Assembly (NCBI GenBank): GCA_963661535.1
Contig: CAVLCC010000026.1
Coordinates: 1 to 29,072 of the forward strand
Source of the DNA: CAVLCC01 sp963661535
GTDB lineage: Bacteria; Actinomycetota; Coriobacteriia; Coriobacteriales; CADBOM01
Length of the DNA: 29,072 bases
Direction: 5' to 3'
Of this stretch, positions 8,178 to 16,998 are shown piece by piece. Each line of letters starts with the position of its first letter. The stretch's first letter is position 1. A program made the translations under genes and the position numbers. Below the pieces are notes generated by a model, which saw only the letters and a program-made list of their open reading frames with translations, made no database searches and was not told where the DNA came from.

Positions 8178-8222
8178 ATAATTTAACCTTGACTTTGATT
8201 GCTAATGAAGACTGCATTCAGA

Positions 8223-10289
8223 CTATCCGCCCAGCTTTTCAAAATCTGCAACGTTAGAAAACACGCTAACAAAGCTGTTGAGAAGCATTAGGTGATTATT
8301 GCGAACAGTCTCGTCTTTATCCATAATCATAACGGCGTCAAAGAATGCGTCTATAGGACCGCGTAGCTGTGCCAATGCAACCAACGCCTGCGAATAATTT
8401 CCTGCCTCCAAAGATGCGTCCACATCGCTTTGAGCCTTAGCGATAGCAGCGGCCAGAGCCTTTTCTTCTGAGTCTGCGATGCTCTCATCAAAGTTGGTTC
8501 CCAACTCTGCATTACGCAAATTATTGGCGCGTTTATATGCGGTTTCGAGGTCTTCGTAGAGCTCCTGGTCGTTTTTGCGAGCAGCACTTAGCGCCTCACA
8601 GCGTGCCAAAACCTCAACTGGATTTATAACGCCCGTTGCAAGCACAGAGTTAACCACTTCAGCCTCATAGCCCATCTCTTTGGCGATAACATTTAGTCGT
8701 CCTGCAAAGAAATCTGCAACCTCTGCGGTCGCGGCAGCTCGGTCAAACTCAATGTTTGCATATCCTGAAATTGCGTCGTCTATTGCTTGCGCTAGGTCGA
8801 TATTTAGTCCCGATTGCAAAATAGCAATAATTCCAATGGCTCCACGTCTTAGTGCAAATGGGTCTTTGGAACCTGTTGGAGGCTGACCAATTGCAAAAAG
8901 CCCAGCTATTGTGTCGAGCTTATCTGCAATAGCAACAATTTTGCCCTCATCATTTTGTGGAAGCTCGTCTCCTGCAAACTTTGGACGATAGTGCTGCTCA
9001 ACAGCCAGCGCAACCTCGTCTGGCTCATGCGCAGCTCTCGCATAGTAGCCGCCCATAACTCCTTGCTGAGAAGTAAACTCAACCACAGCGTTGGTGACCA
9101 AGTCTGCCTTTGCCAACAGAGCCGCGCGTGCTGCACGCTTAGAAGTTGCGTCATCCAAACCAGCGTCGGCTGCAAGCTTTTGCGCAAGTACAACCATACG
9201 CTCAGTTTTTTGTTTCATGGTTCCTAGCTTTTCTTGAAACACTTGGTTTGCCAAGTCGTCAACATAGCTCTCTAGCGGACGCTTCAGATCCTCCTCATAG
9301 AAAAATGCCGCATCTGCCAAACGAGCGCGAACAACTCTCTCATTGCCCTCGGTTATTACCTTTGAGCACTTTGGATCTCCGTTGCTAACAACAATAAATG
9401 CGTTAGAGAGCTCATTGTCTTTTGTATACAGCGGGAAGTATCTCTGATGAGACAGCATAGCATCTGTAATTATCTCGGGAGGAACTTGCAAGAACTCCTC
9501 ATCAAAGTGACCAACCAAAACCGTTGGATACTCAACTAGACCAAGCACCTCTTCAAAAGTACTTTTTGGAACGCTAGCCACAAGCCCCGTTTGCTTTTCT
9601 GCCTCAGCAATTTGCTCGCGAATTTTGTTTGCGCGAACCGTTTGGTCACACACAACGTAAGCATTTTCTAGGGACGCAACTAGGTCGTCTGCACAAGACA
9701 GCTCAATTGGGGCGGGTGCCAAAAAGCGATGCCCGTAGGTTGTGCGACCCGACTTGAGCCCAGCAAACTCAAAGTTGACTATGTCTTGGTCAAATAAGCC
9801 TACCAGCCAACGTACTGGACGCGAAAAATGCGCACTGCACGACCCCCAACGCTGCGACTTCTTCCAAGGAATTGTGCTAATTAGCTGCTCAGCTATTGCG
9901 CCTAGCAAGTCGCAAGTTTGCTGCGAGGGTTTATTAATTGTTGCAAATACATACTCGGTGCCGTCAACGTCGCGTCTCTCGAGCTCGGATACATCAACTC
10001 CCTTGCCCTTAGCAAATCCTAGGGCTGCTTTGGTTGGGTTTCCGCTTTCGTCATAAGCACGGTCGCACGCAGGACCTTTGTATTCTTGGGTTAGTGCTGT
10101 GGTCTCTTCGGCAACGTCGTCTGCTTTTAAAATCAAACGCCTAGGTGTGGATAGAACCTTGATAGCTCCGTGCTCTACGCGGCTCTCTTTTAGAAGTTCG
10201 TCGCATTTTTTTTGAAGATAATCTGATGCAAGATTTAGTGCATCGGCAGGGATTTCTTCGGTTCCAATCTCGATAGCTAGATTTTTCAT
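8223..10289 (-). CDS. glyS: Glycine--tRNA ligase beta subunit
   Basis: The 688-residue protein matches the usual GlyS length. It starts MKNLAIEIGTEEIPADALNLA, contains STPRRLILKADDV, WGSCSAHFSRPVRWLVGLFD and TYGHRFLAP, and ends with the DALR-type helical anticodon-binding region (PIDAFFDAVMIMDKDETVRNNHLMLL). With GlyQ it forms the tetrameric glycyl-tRNA synthetase. Its ATG overlaps the glyQ stop by four bases (ATGA), so the subunits are translationally coupled. Confidence 0.98.
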   Translation of the reverse strand: MKNLAIEIGTEEIPADALNLASDYLQKKCDELLKESRVEHGAIKVLSTPRRLILKADDVAEETTALTQEYKGPACDRAYDESGNPTKAALGFAKGKGVDVSELERRDVDGTEYVFATINKPSQQTCDLLGAIAEQLISTIPWKKSQRWGSCSAHFSRPVRWLVGLFDQDIVNFEFAGLKSGRTTYGHRFLAPAPIELSCADDLVASLENAYVVCDQTVRANKIREQIAEAEKQTGLVASVPKSTFEEVLGLVEYPTVLVGHFDEEFLQVPPEIITDAMLSHQRYFPLYTKDNELSNAFIVVSNGDPKCSKVITEGNERVVRARLADAAFFYEEDLKRPLESYVDDLANQVFQEKLGTMKQKTERMVVLAQKLAADAGLDDATSKRAARAALLAKADLVTNAVVEFTSQQGVMGGYYARAAHEPDEVALAVEQHYRPKFAGDELPQNDEGKIVAIADKLDTIAGLFAIGQPPTGSKDPFALRRGAIGIIAILQSGLNIDLAQAIDDAISGYANIEFDRAAATAEVADFFAGRLNVIAKEMGYEAEVVNSVLATGVINPVEVLARCEALSAARKNDQELYEDLETAYKRANNLRNAELGTNFDESIADSEEKALAAAIAKAQSDVDASLEAGNYSQALVALAQLRGPIDAFFDAVMIMDKDETVRNNHLMLLNSFVSVFSNVADFEKLGG

Positions 10290-11248
10290 CGAGCATCACC
10301 GCCTTTCTTGGCATCTGCATCTTTGGCTGTTTTGTTGTTTGCGGAGTTTGAGTTGCCTGCGTCATTCGTGCCGTCGTCATCTTGCTTAATTCCGCAAACA
10401 TTTTCTAGATAAGACAAGCAGCACCCTTTGGCAATTGTGCGAACACGCAAAATGTAGCCCATGCGCTCTGTTGCAGAAATTGCACCGCGTGCATCGAGCA
10501 AGTTAAATGCGTGCGAACACTTTAAAACGCAATCATATGCAGGCAAAGGCAACTTTGCCTCAAGCAATTTTGAACATTCTGCCTCATAGTTGTTAAAGTT
10601 TGCAAGCAATAGATCCACATCGGCATACTCAAAGTTATAAGCAGAGAACTCTTTTTCGTTCTCCAAAAATACATCGCCATAAGTAAAGGTCTGGCCATCT
10701 TCGCGCTCAACCCACACAAGGTCATAAACTGAGTCAACGCCTTGAATATACATTGCCAAGCGCTCAAGACCATAGGTAATCTCAGATGGAACCGGCTTGC
10801 ACTCTATGCCTCCCACTTGCTGGAAGTACGTAAACTGCGTAACCTCCATACCATCAAGCCAGACCTCCCAGCCTAGACCCCATGCGCCTAAAGTTGGTGA
10901 CTCCCAGTCGTCCTCAACAAACCTAACGTCGTGCTCAGTTGGCTCAATTCCAATGGCGCGAAGCGAATCTAGATAGAGCTCCTGCACATTGTCAGGCGAT
11001 GGCTTGAGCAAAACCTGATATTGGTAGTAATGCTGAAGTCTGTTGGGGTTTTCGCCATAGCGTCCATCAGTTGGACGGCGCGAAGGCTGCACATAAGCTG
11101 CCTTCCAGTCGTTAGGCCCTAGGGAGCGCAAAGTTGTAGCCGTATGAAATGTTCCGGCTCCTACCTCCATGTCGTAAGGCTGCAGCACAATGCACCCTTG
11201 ACGAGCCCAATATTCTTGAAGCGAAAGTATTATTTGTTGAAATGTCAT
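10286..11248 (-). CDS. glyQ: Glycine--tRNA ligase alpha subunit
   Basis: The catalytic alpha subunit starts MTFQQIILSLQEYWARQGC and carries QPYDMEVGAGTFHTATTLRS, YVQPSRRPTDGRYGENPNR and LEVWLDGMEVTQFTYFQQ-like motifs of class II glycyl synthetases. It is 320 residues; relatives are usually about 290-305. The excess is a C-terminal tail of roughly 30 residues rich in Asp, Asn, Lys and Ala (DDDGTNDAGNSNSANNK and onward). No T-box element is visible in the 300 bp upstream, though lepB lies only 296 bp away. The ATG at 11248 has a modest GAAG ribosome site. Confidence 0.97.
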   Translation of the reverse strand: MTFQQIILSLQEYWARQGCIVLQPYDMEVGAGTFHTATTLRSLGPNDWKAAYVQPSRRPTDGRYGENPNRLQHYYQYQVLLKPSPDNVQELYLDSLRAIGIEPTEHDVRFVEDDWESPTLGAWGLGWEVWLDGMEVTQFTYFQQVGGIECKPVPSEITYGLERLAMYIQGVDSVYDLVWVEREDGQTFTYGDVFLENEKEFSAYNFEYADVDLLLANFNNYEAECSKLLEAKLPLPAYDCVLKCSHAFNLLDARGAISATERMGYILRVRTIAKGCCLSYLENVCGIKQDDDGTNDAGNSNSANNKTAKDADAKKGGDAR

Positions 11249-11508
11249 CTGGTTGCTCTTCTCTCTTTTGTCTACCGTATTTGCTATGTCTACTTTATCT
11301 GTTTAGCCTGCTTTGACTACTTAGTCTCTTTAACCTTGTCTTGTTTGTAATGCTCATTAATACATGTGCAATTTTTTAAGTATGCCAGTTTTTCGTAAGT
11401 CGCGCTTATAGCAAAAACCCAAACGTATCTTCCCAATTTCTGCAGATACATACTCTCACACTTTTATTCTTGTTGTCAAAAACTGCTGAATATTGCGTGT
11501 TAGATGTT

Positions 11509-11533
11509 GGGTCGGCTGGGTTTGGGTCTTGGG
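11509..11533 (+). other. Four-GGG-run G-quadruplex motif
   Basis: Four GGG runs at 11509, 11518, 11524 and 11531 are separated by loops of 6, 3 and 4 bases, fitting the canonical G3-N1-7 pattern. It lies 12 bp past the lepB stop, on the strand opposite the lepB mRNA. The rest of the 11249-11544 interval shows no gene and no clear terminator. Confidence 0.5.
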
Positions 11534-11544
11534 TTGACCACTTC

Positions 11545-12195
11545 CTACATAGGTCCAAACCTAGCAAAAGGCCAATATCTAAAGAAAACTTTCCCTGTTA
11601 TTGTATTGGTTGGAACCGAACCAAAATATCTACTATCTTGGGAGTTGTCTCTATTGTCTCCCATAACCCACATCTGCCCCTCAGGAACAGCATATGGATA
11701 AGTTATCTTTTTGCCCTGATATGTGCTAGTTAACTCATACGTTGGATCTACAACATAAGACTCCTGTTGAAGTTCACCATTTATATAAAGGTGCCCATTG
11801 GATATATCCACAATGTCGCCACCAACAGCAATTACACGCTTGACCAACACAACACCTTCGTCGGTTGGACTATCAAACGTAACTATATCGCCCCTGCTAG
11901 GCCCCGAAAAATTGTAAGATACTTTTTCTGATAAAATTCTGTCGCCTATCTCAATTGTTGACTCCATAGACCCAGATGGAACCTCATAAACTTCTACAAA
12001 AAATGTTCTAACAACCAAAGATAGCGAAAGAGCCGCCACAACAACAACTATTATTTCAAATAAAAATCTCCAACCTTTTATGTAGCTAAATGCAGCCACA
12101 CCCACAGCTGCTAAAAGACCCGAGATCAATGCATAAAACTCTATAGTTCCAACTGCTGGAATAAACATAAAAAATTGCCTTTTCAAAAAATGCAT
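11545..12195 (-). CDS. lepB: Signal peptidase I
   Basis: It cleaves signal peptides from exported proteins on the outer face of the membrane. The 216-residue protein has two N-terminal hydrophobic segments (about 14-38 and 45-62). The catalytic serine is in VPSGSMEST (S76), the general-base lysine in VLVKRVIAVGGD (K119), and box E is MGDNRDNSQDSRYFG (178-192). The ATG at 12195 has a weak ribosome site; the ATG at residue 10 is a possible alternative with AAAAGG before it. The gene is divergent from the TauE permease across a 228-bp region. Confidence 0.95.
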   Translation of the reverse strand: MHFLKRQFFMFIPAVGTIEFYALISGLLAAVGVAAFSYIKGWRFLFEIIVVVVAALSLSLVVRTFFVEVYEVPSGSMESTIEIGDRILSEKVSYNFSGPSRGDIVTFDSPTDEGVVLVKRVIAVGGDIVDISNGHLYINGELQQESYVVDPTYELTSTYQGKKITYPYAVPEGQMWVMGDNRDNSQDSRYFGSVPTNTITGKVFFRYWPFARFGPM

Positions 12196-12423
12196 AAACT
12201 AACTTATCGATGATACCTCAAAAAGCGCATGTTTAGCACATTCAGTGTTTTATGCGGCAAAAAGCAAAGATGGCATATGATGCGCGGTAGATGCGCGTTA
12301 ATCCGAGTAATACAAAATCATTCAACCGCACAAACATATATCTAGAACAGCAACAACTATATAGGAGTATCTTTTTTATATACAAATACAGAAAGTTAAA
12401 GAAAAACAAAAAGGAGACTAATC

Positions 12424-13227
12424 TTGGCAACTGTTCTAGTTATTTCTGTAGCGTGCGGGCTTGGTGTTGGCATATTATCCGGACTCTTTGGAGTAGGCGG
12501 AGGCATAGTTGTTATCCCACTTATGAGACTGGGCTTTGGAGCCGAGGCACTAGTTACCACAGGCACATCGCTTTTTGTGATTTTTCCAACCTCGCTCTCA
12601 AGTGTAATTAGTCGTTTGCACAATGGCAGAATAAACATAAAGCTCGGACTTTGCGTTGGACTAGGCGGAATGTGTTTTTCTCCCCTAGGTTCTTGGCTAA
12701 CAGAAGTGCTCGGCGGCACATCGTCAATGATTGCAGCCGCTATAGTTATTGCTTACACCGGCTTTAGCATGATACGCAAAGCTCTAAAACTAAGCGATAC
12801 TCCAAGCAATATTGAAGACGAAAGCTCTATGTTTCCAGATATTATGTCCTTTGAAATGAACGCAAAACATATAGCTCAGTTATTTTGTGTTGGAGCAGTT
12901 GCCGGATTTTTGTCAGGCTTTATTGGAGTTGGCGGGGGATTTTTGATTGTTCCTATGCTTATGTGGATGTTTGGCTTTTCGTTTAAAGACGCCACCAGTG
13001 CCTCAGTGCTGGCTCTGTGTGTGATATCAATTCCTGGAATTACAACGCATGCTCTAATGGGTCACGTTGATTATTTGAGAGGAGCCGCAATTGCTATAGG
13101 CAGTATTCCTGGTGCTTTTATTGGAACTGCAATTTTAAAAAGGCTACACGAAAAACCTTTGCGAATTGTTTTTGGAATTTTGATTTTTGCTATGAGTGCA
13201 ATATTGGCAATAAATGAGCTTTTGTAG
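12424..13227 (+). CDS. TauE/SafE (TSUP) family permease
   Basis: The 267-residue protein has about eight membrane segments in two repeated halves, each opening with the same motif: GILSGLFGVGGGIVVIP near the start and GFLSGFIGVGGGFLIVP at about residue 155. This duplication is the hallmark of the family, which moves sulfite, sulfonates or small organic acids across the inner membrane. The start is TTG; the AAGGAGA ribosome site 6-7 bp before it decides this, and no ATG competes. The substrate is not predictable. Confidence 0.93.
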   Translation: MATVLVISVACGLGVGILSGLFGVGGGIVVIPLMRLGFGAEALVTTGTSLFVIFPTSLSSVISRLHNGRINIKLGLCVGLGGMCFSPLGSWLTEVLGGTSSMIAAAIVIAYTGFSMIRKALKLSDTPSNIEDESSMFPDIMSFEMNAKHIAQLFCVGAVAGFLSGFIGVGGGFLIVPMLMWMFGFSFKDATSASVLALCVISIPGITTHALMGHVDYLRGAAIAIGSIPGAFIGTAILKRLHEKPLRIVFGILIFAMSAILAINELL

Positions 13228-13334
13228 ATTTTATAAATGTTGCATATTTATAGATACTGCTTATATCACGTAAGTATTTTTTACCTTGAGATCAAAGTTT
13301 AGAATTTGCAGCTCAGCCTAGACATAAAAAAATA

Positions 13335-13573
13335 CCCTATAAAAACACTTATGGCGTATGCGGGAATTAGGGAAACCACATACGCCACAAGTGCTGCAAG
13401 AAAGGAAATACACATTGTTTGAAAAGCAAGGGGGGCTATTCAAACACGCTTCTTTGGACGAAAGGACAATTTATAAACTTTATGTATCTGTGTGCTTGTA
13501 AGTTTTTTTAGTATAGGGATTTTCCAAAGAAGCACGGTATCTAACTCGGCGGGTAAGGGAGAACCCGCCAAGT
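13335..13573 (+). ncRNA. Candidate structured RNA with a pseudoknot
   Basis: Read on the plus strand, the segment contains four long helices. H1 is CACTT + GGCGTATG paired with CATACGCC + AAGTG (13346-13393). H2 is TGTTTGAA/TTCAAACA with an inner AGC/GCT (13416-13446) and a six-G run in its loop. H3 is GCTTCTTTGGA/TCCAAAGAAGC, 11 pairs (13448-13458 with 13523-13533). H4 is GGCGGGT/ACCCGCC, extended by ACT/AGT (13544-13573). CCCTATA (13335-13341) can pair with TATAGGG (13512-13518), which would enclose H1 and H2 and cross H3, a pseudoknot. A weak promoter (TTGCAT, 16 bp, TATATC) sits at 13240-13267. I do not see tmRNA, RNase P, SRP or T-box hallmarks. Strand and ends are inferred. Confidence 0.5.
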
Positions 13574-13820
13574 GGGAATGTCTTTGTTTTATTCAATTTT
13601 CAACGTTGTCATCTCTGACATTTACTAGAATACAAATCTAGTCTGAAAGAAACCTTAAAGTTTCTAAAAAATTTTTTAAGGTTTAAAAAAAGGGATAAAC
13701 GGACGTTGTGCGAGTACTGGCAAACCCAAAAATGCAGGTATTCGCAGAAAAAAGAGTCTAGCCGCAAGCGGTCAAAGCATACAAACTGAGAGCCTCTCAA
13801 GAACTTTTTTGCAAAAATTT
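13574..13820. repeat. Further run of inverted repeats, no gene seen
   Basis: This stretch continues the structured interval. It holds TGTCA/TGACA with a four-base loop (13607-13620), ACTAGA/TCTAGT (13624-13642), AAACCTTAAA/TTTAAGGTTT (13650-13684), GCGAGTAC/GTATTCGC (13710-13745) and TGAGA/TCTCA followed by TTTTTT (13787-13810). These could be the 3' part of the same RNA, or transcript ends of the two converging genes. The AT-rich 13650-13684 stem may act as a terminator in either direction. No reading frame here looks coding. Confidence 0.4.
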
Positions 13821-15185
13821 TTAATCTAAAATTTTGCGTTTGCGCAAAAAACTTCCTGCAGACATGGGTATCAGAGCGTTATCTTGCAACTCAGGCTTGC
13901 CCTTAATCTCATTTGCATACACAGCAAAGCGATAATATGCAGCCGAGCGTCCCGCCTCAGTTACTGCAACCGCATCCATCTTAGAACTATCTATTAGTAC
14001 ATCAGACAAACTCAACAACTGATCAGTCGAAAGTTTTTCATCACCCAAACAAGGAAGCCATTCTAATTCTCTAACAGTAATGCAGAAAGAATCCATGTTG
14101 GGTGCCAAGACTTCTAGCTCCTCGCCCTCCACAAATTTATTGCGAAGCTTAACATCAACAATCCACTTATTGAGCTCGTTTGCAGGTTTACACGCCAGAA
14201 CATCAGCCATGTGAACACACGATTGGTCGTATCCTCCGAGATCTGAAGATTGAACTGCCTCCCCAAAATAAAAACCCGTTGAGTATGGACGATGCGATAC
14301 AGTATAGAGCTCATCTTCAACGAGCGCGGGGTCTGCACCATCAAGCACGCGTCTATATGCATTTACAACCGTTGCAACATAAAACGCCTTTTTGTTGCGT
14401 CCCTCAATTTTAAGAGAGTTTATGCCAGCATGCTCAAGCTCGCGCACATACTCAAGCATATTAAGGTCTTTTGCGTTGAGAATATAAGTGCCGTGTGCGT
14501 CCTCCTCGGCTGGAAAATATTCGCCAGAACGCTTTTCTTCCTCAAGCGCATAACTCCACCTGCAAGGTTGTGTGCAATGTCCCTTGTTTGCCGAGCGTCC
14601 GGTGAGGTAGGCACTAATAAGGCACCTGCCCGAAACCGCCATGCACTGTGCACCGTGAACGAAGGCTTCAATCTCCAAATCTTTGGGAGTATCCTCGCGC
14701 ATTTGCGCAATTTCTTCTAGACTCATCTCGCGAGCACAAACAATGCGCTTTGCGCCCAGCTCATACCATGCTCGCGCTGCCTCGGCATTTGCAACGCTCG
14801 CCTGTGTGCTCACGTGCAAAGCCACCTGTGTGGCATATTTTGTTGCTAGACGTGCGGCTCCTAGGTCTCCTATAATTGCCGCATCTACACCCGCGCTTGC
14901 CAACGCTTCAAAATATTGTGGAAGTTCAGCTATGTCTTTTGCGCCCATGAGAATATTGCACGTTACATACACTCGCACTCCATGGCTGTGCGCAGCTCTT
15001 ACAACGCTCGGAAGGTCTTCTATAGCGAAGTTTACCGCTCGAGCTCTCATTCCAAACTTGTTCGTTGCAAGATATACCGCGTTGGCCCCATATCTTATTG
15101 CAGCAGCAAGTTGCTCTACTCCTCCAGCTGGTGCTAGTAGTTCTGTAGAAGTATTTTGTGTGAGTTTTTGCTCAAGCGCAGCCAT
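13821..15185 (-). CDS. U32 family peptidase-like protein (TrhP-like)
   Basis: The 454-residue protein opens with ELLAPAGGVEQLAAAIRYGA (a TIM-barrel start) and contains the U32 signature EAFVHGAQCMAVSGRCLIS, then GRSANKGHCTQPCRW, whose cysteines are conserved in the family. YILNAKDLNMLEYVREL and GINSLKIEGR follow. Its length fits the short branch, like E. coli TrhP/YegQ, which takes part in forming 5-hydroxyuridine at the tRNA wobble position, rather than the longer rRNA-modifying RlhA. True protease activity is doubtful. A GAAAGG ribosome site precedes the ATG. Confidence 0.9.
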   Translation of the reverse strand: MAALEQKLTQNTSTELLAPAGGVEQLAAAIRYGANAVYLATNKFGMRARAVNFAIEDLPSVVRAAHSHGVRVYVTCNILMGAKDIAELPQYFEALASAGVDAAIIGDLGAARLATKYATQVALHVSTQASVANAEAARAWYELGAKRIVCAREMSLEEIAQMREDTPKDLEIEAFVHGAQCMAVSGRCLISAYLTGRSANKGHCTQPCRWSYALEEEKRSGEYFPAEEDAHGTYILNAKDLNMLEYVRELEHAGINSLKIEGRNKKAFYVATVVNAYRRVLDGADPALVEDELYTVSHRPYSTGFYFGEAVQSSDLGGYDQSCVHMADVLACKPANELNKWIVDVKLRNKFVEGEELEVLAPNMDSFCITVRELEWLPCLGDEKLSTDQLLSLSDVLIDSSKMDAVAVTEAGRSAAYYRFAVYANEIKGKPELQDNALIPMSAGSFLRKRKILD

Positions 15186-15424
15186 AAAAGACCTTTCTGC
15201 TTTATTTTTTGTTTTGTATGCTTATCTCATTATGCACAAAAATATATTGAGTAGCAAAACAAATGCGACAAAACAATGTGGAAAAACAAAATGTTTGTCG
15301 TTGGTTGCTGCCTCAAATGCACCGTAGTTTAACAACCACAAGACTGAAAATGCAAATACGATGAGCTACCCGAGCTACAATTTGCAAATAAGTAACAAGC
15401 GAGCTGCAAGCAGATATAAATACA

Positions 15425-15451
15425 GCTCCTGCTTAAATTTTAAACAGGAGC
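15425..15451 (-). terminator. Probable terminator of the radical SAM transcript
   Basis: GCTCCTG/CAGGAGC is a 7-bp GC-rich stem around an AT-rich loop, followed on the minus strand by TGTATTTATAT. It lies 135 bp past the radical SAM stop and about 33 bp past a possible small ORF. The remainder of 15186-15420 shows only a weak TGCAAAT/ATTTGCA stem near 15349-15384. Confidence 0.6.
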
Positions 15452-15483
15452 CGCTTTAATTGTCTATATTTAAGAAGCCTTAA

Positions 15484-15576
15484 CTAGCCTCGCACAGGTT
15501 CATACGCCTCAGCTAGCGCACGTCCAGCATGCAGCCAAGCAATCAAAACCCTGCGCCACAAAGCTTCAAGACTCAC
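15484..15576 (-). CDS. Possible 30-residue ORF after the radical SAM gene
   Basis: Nine bases after the radical SAM stop, a GTG-started frame (or the TTG two codons earlier) encodes MSLEALWRRVLIAWLHAGRA and then LAEAYEPVRG, ending in TAG before the terminator. The composition is protein-like: an amphipathic, Trp- and Arg-rich helix with GC-ending codons unlike random AT-rich spacer. There is no good ribosome site, so translation would rely on coupling. It could be a small partner or substrate of the radical SAM enzyme, a remnant, or chance. Confidence 0.3.
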   Translation of the reverse strand: MSLEALWRRVLIAWLHAGRALAEAYEPVRG

Positions 15577-15585
15577 GCACAATCT

Positions 15586-16998
15586 TTATGCATCTGCCTT
15601 TTCATTTGGATTAGAATAAATCTTTGATGCATTTTGCTTGCGTCTCTTTGATGTGATCCAGTGACCGTTAGTCCACAAGTCATCTGCAACAGGTTCCCAA
15701 GCATCAGCAGCTGCATGGCATTTAGCGCACAAGCTATCAACATCCTCAGGAACTGTGAGGTCTGTTGAATGTGCTCCCGACTCATGAACCATCTCAGCAA
15801 GTTTATCTTTGTGGTCAAGCAGAGGACATGGACGCAACAAGTTGTCTCCAAATGGTTGGTTGGCTCTATAGGCTTGGAATAGTGGGTTTTTGTAAGCGTC
15901 TAGCAGAGTAGACTCGTGAATGTTTGTATCTGAATAGTGAATAAATGCGCAAGGCTCAATGTCTCCATGTGCATTGATGTGAAGATAATAACGACCTCCA
16001 GCAATACAACCATCTACAAACTCGCCATCGTTCCAGAAGTCCATTGTAAAGAGTGGCTTGCATGTGCGGAAATGACGAATTTGGTCATACATATATTTGC
16101 GTTGCTCGGCTGATGCAATAAGATCTGTTGGAGCACCAACGCCAACTGGCATATAAGTAAAAAACCATGCAAATTTGCAGCCTTTGTCAATTAAGAAGTC
16201 AAAGTATTCTTCGCTTCCGATGATTTCGGCATTTTGTGATGTATAGCAGCACGAAACACCATAGAGACATTTGTTCTCACGCAAAATCTCCATAGCTTTC
16301 ATAATCTTGTCGTAGGTTCCCTCGCCGCGGCGGGCATCTGTTGTCTCTCTTGAGCCCTCAATAGAAATTGCAGGAATAAAGTTGCCAACGCGAACCATAT
16401 CCTTGGCAAATTCATCATCAATTAGCGTGGAGTTTGTGAATGCCAAAAATTCGCAGTCATCGTGTTTTTCGCACAACTTGATGATGTCTTTTTTGCGAAC
16501 GAGTGGCTCGCCGCCAGTGTAGATGAACATGTGAGTACCCATGTCTTTGGCCTGCATGATAATGCTGTCAAGATCCTCAAATGACAAACTTTGCTGATTG
16601 CCATATTCTGCAGCCCAGCAGCCTGTGCAGTGCAAGTTGCATGCAGTTGTTGGATCCATAAGAATTGCCCAAGGCACATTAACGTTGTGTTTAGCTTTGG
16701 TTTCTTCTTGTTTTTGCGAACCAAAAATTGTTGCATTAACAATAAACTTCTCAAACAAGGCAGCACGAATATTTGGATGAACATCATCCCACAAGCTCAT
16801 AATTAGCTTATACCAGTTGCTATCAGGGTTTGACAAAACGTCACTAATTACGTCGCGTTGACCTTTAAAGAAGTCGGTATCGTCCATCATACCAACCAAC
16901 TTCATAATCTTGTCAAAGCCCTTTTCTGGATTTTCGTTAAGATAACTTAGTACTTTTTTTACCGTATAGGCTTTAACTCCGGTAACCATTCCTGCCAT
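15586..16998 (-). CDS. Radical SAM protein with SPASM-like C-terminus
   Basis: The 470-residue protein has the iron-sulfur motif C120-x3-C124-x2-C127 (TTACNLHCTGCW) and YTGGEPL (160-166), defining a radical SAM barrel. Extra cysteines at 331 and 350 (GCIAGGRYYLH, GDIEPCAF), 391 (RPCPLLD) and 424/427 (LCAKC) suggest additional cluster-binding sites of SPASM type. The N-terminal helical region of about 110 residues is not typical of peptide-maturation enzymes. The substrate is unknown; proteins of this form are found in anaerobic gut bacteria. A good AAGGAG ribosome site precedes the ATG. A 9-bp inverted repeat lies about 120 bp upstream. Confidence 0.88.
   Translation of the reverse strand: MAGMVTGVKAYTVKKVLSYLNENPEKGFDKIMKLVGMMDDTDFFKGQRDVISDVLSNPDSNWYKLIMSLWDDVHPNIRAALFEKFIVNATIFGSQKQEETKAKHNVNVPWAILMDPTTACNLHCTGCWAAEYGNQQSLSFEDLDSIIMQAKDMGTHMFIYTGGEPLVRKKDIIKLCEKHDDCEFLAFTNSTLIDDEFAKDMVRVGNFIPAISIEGSRETTDARRGEGTYDKIMKAMEILRENKCLYGVSCCYTSQNAEIIGSEEYFDFLIDKGCKFAWFFTYMPVGVGAPTDLIASAEQRKYMYDQIRHFRTCKPLFTMDFWNDGEFVDGCIAGGRYYLHINAHGDIEPCAFIHYSDTNIHESTLLDAYKNPLFQAYRANQPFGDNLLRPCPLLDHKDKLAEMVHESGAHSTDLTVPEDVDSLCAKCHAAADAWEPVADDLWTNGHWITSKRRKQNASKIYSNPNEKADA

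Noticed and set aside
11249..11544. T-box riboswitch before glyQ
   Set aside because: The conserved antiterminator bulge sequence (AGGGTGG-type followed by ACCGCG) is not found on the minus strand.
13351..13422. A 23-codon ATG frame within the first helix of the candidate RNA (MAYAGIRETT...)
   Set aside because: No ribosome site, and both arms of a perfect stem fall in it; more likely a by-product of the RNA structure.
13335..13820. tmRNA, RNase P RNA or SRP RNA in the hairpin-rich interval
   Set aside because: No tRNA-like ends with a GTTCAAATC loop, no GAGGAAAGTCC core and no SRP GNAR-type loop motif are present on either strand.
14683..15327. A 214-codon open frame on the plus strand
   Set aside because: Mostly antisense to the U32 gene, no ribosome site, no recognisable domain.
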